Of a stretch of DNA of 40,633 nt, positions 37,877 through 40,633 are shown in pieces. A program made the position numbers and the translations under genes. This DNA is from Undibacterium umbellatum (GTDB lineage Bacteria; Pseudomonadota; Gammaproteobacteria; Burkholderiales; Burkholderiaceae_D), in NCBI RefSeq assembly GCF_014284125.1, contig NZ_JACOFX010000029.1, forward strand, positions 1 through 40,633, in the 5' to 3' direction. The notes below the pieces were generated by a model. The model saw only the letters and a list, made by a program, of their open reading frames with translations, did not search any database and was not told the origin of the DNA. How positions within the stretch are numbered: position 1 is the first letter of the stretch; each line of letters opens with the position of its first letter.

Positions 37877-37967
37877 GATAAATATTTATCTATTCAGATA
37901 ATTATATATGAAATTTGTTTTGACGGCCATTTCGATAGTTTTCTTGTGAGTTCTATGTTTATCTATT
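37877..37967. promoter_or_regulatory. Candidate RtcR binding region
   Basis: GATAAATATTTATC at 37877-37890 is a perfect 14-base palindrome five bases from the rtcR start codon. It is followed by the inverted pair TTATCT-ATTC-AGATAA. The decamer TTTATCTATT occurs at 37885-37894 and again at 37958-37967, spaced 73 bp apart, about seven helical turns. The two lie roughly 150 and 75 bp upstream of the predicted rsr start site, where activator sites of sigma-54 promoters are expected. The palindrome is also placed to autoregulate rtcR. Confidence 0.5.
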
Positions 37968-38011
37968 TAAATCAATAACTTAAGTCGTTTCGTTTGACGT
38001 TGGCGCAGACC

Positions 38012-38027
38012 TGGCACGCCCATTGCA
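38012..38027 (+). promoter_or_regulatory. Sigma-54 (-24/-12) promoter of the rsr-Y RNA operon
   Basis: TGGCACGCCCATTGCA matches the sigma-54 consensus TGGCAC-N5-TTGCA at every conserved base, with GG and GC in correct register. Transcription would start near 38037, giving a leader of about 56 nt before rsr at 38093. The divergent rtcR gene encodes the matching activator. Confidence 0.95.
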
Positions 38028-38092
38028 ATAGAGATGGGCAAGAGCGAGCAAATAAACAGCTCTTGATAAGAATAAAGAAAAAAGGAAATGAA

Positions 38093-39658
38093 ATGGTTAA
38101 CACACACTTGTTCCAGAGTTTAAAAAACTCACTGACAAACAAATTTTTGCCAGTCACAGATACAACAAATTTTTCTGGCGTAGCCGCTTACAAGTTCACT
38201 GCGGAACACAAGTTGGCCCAATATGCAGCCACTGGTTGTTTGAACGCGACTTACTACGCCAGTGCAGAAGCGCAACTGGCGACAGTGCTGGATTTGACTA
38301 AAGAGGTAACACCTTTGTTCATTGCGCAAACCGCGATTTACTGCCGTGAGCGTGGTTATATGAAAGACATGCCAGCGCTGCTGGTAGCAGCATTGACCAT
38401 GCGTAATGCAGTTGAGTTGCCGCGTACTTTCAAGCGTGTGATGAACAACGGCAAGATGTTGCGTAATTTTGTACAGATTCTGCGTTCAGGTGCGATAGGC
38501 CGTAAGTCTCTGGGTTCACGTCCTAAAAAACTGGTACAGGCATGGCTGAATACTGCCAGCGAAAAAGAATTACTGTCAGCAGCGGTGGGTACGACACCAT
38601 CACTGGCCGATGTCGTGAAAATGGTGCATCCAAAGCCAACAGAAGCATGGCGTGAAGCCTTCTTCGCCTGGTTGATAGGCAAACCATACAAGGCAGAAGC
38701 ATTGCCACCTATCGTGTCAGCGTTTGAAGCATACAAGAAAGACCGCAGCCTGGCTTTGCCGGATGTGCCTTTCCAGATGCTGACAGCGATGGATTTGACG
38801 ACAGAAGACTGGGCGCAAATCGCCCGTCAGGCTGGCTGGCAGATGTTGCGTATGAACTTGAATACCTTTGGCCGTCACGGTGTCTATGCCTTGCCAGGCA
38901 TGGTGGACTTGATTGCTGCTAAATTGAGTAATGCAGAGGCAATTGCCAAAGCCAAGGTATTTCCTTACCAGTTGATGGCGGCTTACAAGGCAGCGAATGA
39001 AGAAGTGCCGTTGCCGATCAAGAACGCCTTACAGGATGCTATGGAAATTGCCTTGAGCAATGTGCCAGAAATATTTGGCAAAGTCGTGGTCTGTGCTGAC
39101 GTGTCTGGTTCCATGTCGTCTGCAGTCACAGGTTACCGTAGCTCTGCAACGACAGCAGTACGTTGCATAGACATCGCTGCGCTGGTTGCTGCTGCCATGC
39201 TGCGCAAGAATCCATCTACTCTGGTTTTGCCGTTTGAAAACCAGGTCGTGAAATGTGATTTGAACCCACGTGACAGCGTGATGACCAATGCGCAGAAACT
39301 GGCAGCGATAGGTGGTGGTGGAACCAATTGCAGTGCACCACTGGTGCAGTTGAACAAGAGCAAGGCGCAGGCTGACCTGGTGATCTTTGTCTCTGACAAT
39401 GAATCCTGGATGGATGCAAGCCGTAGTCGTACCACTGCAACCATGGCGGAATGGAATGTGTTCAAACAACGCAATCCACAAGCCAAACTGGTGTGTATAG
39501 ACATCGCACCATATGGTACGACTCAGGCGGCAGAAAGAGATGATATTTTGAATGTAGGTGGTTTTTCTGATGCCGTATTCAAAATCATCGCTGCCTTTGC
39601 TGCTGGTCAGTTAAGTGCAGAGCATTGGGTAGGTGAAGTAAAGGCAATTGATATTTAG
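38093..39658 (+). CDS. rsr: Rsr: TROVE/VWA RNA-binding protein (Ro60 orthologue)
   Basis: A 521-residue ring-shaped RNA-binding protein of the Ro60 family. The N-terminal TROVE domain (about 20-325) is a HEAT-like ring that binds Y RNA on its outside and misfolded or single-stranded RNA ends through the hole (TAEHKLAQYAATGCLN, MKDMPALLVAALTMRN, MLRMNLNTFGRHGVY). The C-terminal VWA domain (about 330-510) has a complete metal site: DVSGSMS, GGGTN and VSDNES. ATG 38093 follows AAAGGAA. The frame opens earlier at 37994, but that overlaps the promoter. The gene is driven by the sigma-54 promoter at 38012 and followed directly by the Y-RNA-like array, the usual partner order. Confidence 0.95.
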   Translation: MVNTHLFQSLKNSLTNKFLPVTDTTNFSGVAAYKFTAEHKLAQYAATGCLNATYYASAEAQLATVLDLTKEVTPLFIAQTAIYCRERGYMKDMPALLVAALTMRNAVELPRTFKRVMNNGKMLRNFVQILRSGAIGRKSLGSRPKKLVQAWLNTASEKELLSAAVGTTPSLADVVKMVHPKPTEAWREAFFAWLIGKPYKAEALPPIVSAFEAYKKDRSLALPDVPFQMLTAMDLTTEDWAQIARQAGWQMLRMNLNTFGRHGVYALPGMVDLIAAKLSNAEAIAKAKVFPYQLMAAYKAANEEVPLPIKNALQDAMEIALSNVPEIFGKVVVCADVSGSMSSAVTGYRSSATTAVRCIDIAALVAAAMLRKNPSTLVLPFENQVVKCDLNPRDSVMTNAQKLAAIGGGGTNCSAPLVQLNKSKAQADLVIFVSDNESWMDASRSRTTATMAEWNVFKQRNPQAKLVCIDIAPYGTTQAAERDDILNVGGFSDAVFKIIAAFAAGQLSAEHWVGEVKAIDI

Positions 39659-39665
39659 AGAGCCG

Positions 39666-39698
39666 CTGGCGGGGCAAATGTAGTAACAGCTTCGCCAG
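39666..39698 (+). other. Hairpin just after rsr
   Basis: CTGGCG (39666-39671) pairs with CGCCAG (39693-39698) eight bases after the rsr stop, enclosing GCAAATGTAGTAACAGC. There is no T run, so it is probably a processing or stability element and not a terminator. Its loop is complementary to the GTGACTACATTT box of the fifth downstream element with one mismatch. Confidence 0.5.
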
Positions 39699-39712
39699 TC
39701 CAGGTAGTAAAA

Positions 39713-39799
39713 GTTTTTGAACACAGCATGAATGCAAATGTGATTACACCTCCAACTGTAAAGTCACCTTTAAATCTTGTCATGCTGTGCTTCAAAGAC
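39713..39799 (+). ncRNA. Y-RNA-like element 1
   Basis: CACAGCATGA pairs perfectly with TCATGCTGTG (39780-39789), and the helix continues through TTTGAA/TTCAAAG with one bulge and a G-U pair, about 19 bp. Next to the stem is the 5' box GAATGC-AAAT-GTGATTACA, and on the 3' side CTTGTC. Similar bulged stems with a GAA strand form the Ro60-binding site of Y RNAs. No credible protein is encoded. Confidence 0.75.
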
Positions 39800-39822
39800 C
39801 ATGTGACTGTGGTCTTGAGTTT

Positions 39823-39893
39823 GAAATGCAGTACGAATGCGCTGGTGATTACATCCAAAAAAATCGCAAGCAAACCTTGTCGTACTGTATTTC
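39823..39893 (+). ncRNA. Y-RNA-like element 2
   Basis: GAAATGCAGTACGA (39823-39836) pairs with TCGTACTGTATTTC (39880-39893): 14 pairs with a single G-U. The 5' box is CGAATGC-GCTG-GTGATTACA and the 3' box CCTTGTC. This stem sequence differs from element 1 while pairing is kept. A 7-bp hairpin (AAGACCA/TGGTCTT, 39795-39816) separates the two and could compete with the first stem. Confidence 0.75.
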
Positions 39894-39924
39894 TCAATAC
39901 TGCAATCAGATGTCGCAGTACAGG

Positions 39925-40005
39925 TTTTGAATATGGTATGAATGCTGATGTGATTACATTTGAAACGTAATATCACCCTCTATTCTTGTCATGCCGTATT
40001 CAATA
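39925..40005 (+). ncRNA. Y-RNA-like element 3
   Basis: TTGAATATGGTATGA pairs with TCATGCCGTATTCAA through 13 or more pairs, two of them G-U where element 1 has A-U or G-C. Boxes: TGAATGC-TGAT-GTGATTACA and TTCTTGTC. A TACTGC/GCAGTA hairpin (about 39899-39920) separates it from element 2. Confidence 0.72.
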
Positions 40006-40021
40006 AATGTCATTGGGCTTG

Positions 40022-40099
40022 TTTTTTGAATGCCATATGAATGCTTATGTGACTACATGGGGTGCTCACATCATTCACTTGTCATGTGGTGGTTCAAAA
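40022..40099 (+). ncRNA. Y-RNA-like element 4
   Basis: TTTTGAATGCCATATGA pairs with TCATGTGGTGGTTCAAAA with one bulged G and several G-U pairs. Boxes: TGAATGC-TTAT-GTGACTACA and ACTTGTC. The ATT-to-ACT change in the 5' box is shared with element 5, suggesting that elements 4 and 5 are sisters. Confidence 0.72.
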
Positions 40100-40110
40100 T
40101 TTGGTCAAGG

Positions 40111-40198
40111 TTTTGAGCAGTACGAGAATGCAGCTGTGACTACATTTTTTGCAAAAGTGACGAGGTCACGGCAAAATCTTGTCTTGCAGCTGCTCAAA
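40111..40198 (+). ncRNA. Y-RNA-like element 5
   Basis: TTTGAGCAG pairs with CTGCTCAAA, extended by an imperfect inner helix (TACGAG with CTTGCAG). Boxes: GAGAATGC-AGCT-GTGACTACA and TCTTGTC. The loop has its own structure: TTTTGC/GCAAAA enclosing GTGAC-GAG-GTCAC, a separate hairpin module. No protein-coding signal. Confidence 0.72.
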
Positions 40199-40207
40199 CA
40201 GGTTTTA

Positions 40208-40305
40208 CCCGAATGCCATCAGGATTACATCGGTTAAATTGGTTCGATTCCAGTCTGGTCTGCACCGCAAGGACAGATCAGAAAATCCTGGTAACACTTG
40301 TCGGG
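40208..40305 (+). ncRNA. YrlA-like element 6 with tRNA-like domain
   Basis: CCCGA (40208-40212) pairs with TCGGG (40301-40305) and carries the boxes CGAATGC and GGATTACA, with ACTTGTC on the 3' side. Inside, CAGGATT (40220-40226) pairs with AATCCTG (40284-40290), seven perfect pairs. This encloses a T-arm mimic ATTGG-TTCGATT-CCAGT (40238-40254) with the canonical tRNA T-loop. It also encloses an 8-bp helix CTGGTCTG/CAGATCAG (40255-40262 and 40274-40281) closed by an 11-nt loop. The order T-arm, acceptor 3' strand, loop, acceptor 5' strand matches a circularly permuted tRNA. Bacterial YrlA RNAs are known to carry tRNA-like modules. Confidence 0.78.
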
Positions 40306-40329
40306 GTTTTATTTTAAAGTAGAGACGTA

Positions 40330-40513
40330 ATGAAAAGCGGAAAGCAAAGACGGACAGAAATCATGGAAAAGCGGCGCACCCGCATACCTGCAAAAGAAAG
40401 TTTTGATTTCTATGCTTTGCCAGTTCCGGCAGGTGCTATTCCAACGGATCGCGAGGCACTAAGACACAATAACACTTACGGCTTGTTGCCCTTGTTTTAT
40501 GTGGACTCACTAG
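40330..40513 (+). pseudogene. Zinc-ribbon protein gene interrupted by IS
   Basis: The frame starts MKSGKQRRTEIMEKRR and continues to NNTYGLLPLFYVD, which matches the N-terminal part of a family of about 100-residue probable zinc-ribbon proteins. In intact members this point is followed by a CxxC ribbon and a WTAEQQKWWYEVAKG-type segment. Here the sequence runs into CTAG and an IS terminus at 40514; the frame stops at 40533 after seven foreign residues. Both zinc-binding Cys pairs are lost. It follows the Y-RNA-like array by 24 bp, so it was probably in the same operon. Confidence 0.8.
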
Positions 40514-40633
40514 TGTCCCAACGTTTCTCATAGGAGAGACATCTGTTTTGGTTGATTATCGTCATTGAGATTTCCCGATGACGGCGTAAGTAGTTGATTT
40601 ATTGGCGTTGTTTCAAACATGGTGAGACTCAGG
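40514..40633 (+). mobile_element. Left end of an insertion sequence (partial, runs off right edge)
   Basis: Begins TGTCCCAACGTTT immediately after CTAG; the same 13 bases in inverse orientation end the element at 1-119. An ATG at 40619 (M-V-R-L-R) could start its transposase but only five codons are visible, so the family cannot be named. It disrupts the zinc-ribbon gene. Confidence 0.75.

Noticed and set aside
39728..39970. 80-aa + strand frame across the Y-like elements, with repeated N-A-x-V-I-T
   Set aside because: The peptide repeats simply mirror the RNA boxes GAATGC...GTGATTACA. Stems are conserved by pairing and not by codon, units shift frame relative to each other, and there is no ribosome binding site.
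40238..40290. Functional tRNA gene
   Set aside because: A good T-arm is present but no 5' acceptor strand, D-arm or anticodon arm in standard order. The order of helices fits a permuted tRNA-like domain within a Y RNA.
39713..40305. CRISPR-like array
   Set aside because: The units are not identical direct repeats with uniform spacers. Shared boxes are short and lie inside different, self-complementary stems; no cas genes are present.

Overview
The window looks like a stretch of a betaproteobacterial chromosome, most likely Oxalobacteraceae and Undibacterium/Janthinobacterium-like. This rests on moderate GC, a chemoreceptor typical of that family, a very large NdvB-type cyclic glucan synthase, BON/OmpA/DUF3309 envelope genes and an RtcR/Rsr RNA-repair locus. 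The genus is inference. Both window ends fall inside insertion-sequence ends that carry the same 13-bp terminal motif next to CTAG. It may therefore be a whole assembly contig that stops at repeated IS copies, and the two ends are not the two sides of one insertion.

Layout. 1-123: IS end, then about 870 bp of gene-poor, probably decayed DNA. 996-11000: signalling and small genes: a membrane GGDEF-EAL protein, a small unknown protein, a methyl-accepting chemotaxis protein, an orphan PstS, a broken lytic-transglycosylase-like gene with a small companion, a PtsN-type EIIA, a small membrane protein and a PAS-GGDEF protein. 11700-14970: oleate hydratase, a cysteine-rich four-helix copper-binding protein and a crystallin/glycine-zipper secreted protein. 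14982-23753: a 2923-residue cyclic beta-1,2-glucan synthase. 24087-33674: an envelope and stress block. It has four + strand genes (DUF4398 lipoprotein, OmpA lipoprotein, double-BON lipoprotein, small acidic protein), a tightly packed six-gene minus strand operon (glycine-zipper protein, coiled coil, DUF3309, small secreted protein, Zn alcohol dehydrogenase, phospholipase D/cardiolipin synthase lipoprotein), two more + strand periplasmic genes, an OmpA porin-like protein and a membrane hydroxylase. 33812-36072: Yip1-type membrane protein and a secreted DRGH nuclease.

36265-40633 is the most interesting part. rtcR, a sigma-54 activator with a CARF-like sensor, is divergent from a gene for a Ro60/Rsr TROVE-VWA protein. 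A textbook -24/-12 promoter lies directly upstream of rsr. Downstream of rsr is not a protein gene but a roughly 600-nt array of six tandem Y-RNA-like elements. Each has a 5' box YGAATGC-N4-GTGAYTACA or close variant and a 3' box CTTGTC, joined by long base-paired stems whose sequences differ while pairing is kept (G-U wobbles and compensatory changes). The sixth unit encloses a tRNA-like domain with a T-arm (loop TTCGATT), in what looks like circularly permuted order. It is followed by a zinc-ribbon protein gene cut by an IS at CTAG.

Together the last region reads as a damage-inducible RNA-binding RNP operon: RtcR senses RNA ends, sigma-54 transcription makes Rsr and a battery of Y RNAs. Any downstream rtcBA would now be separated by the IS.
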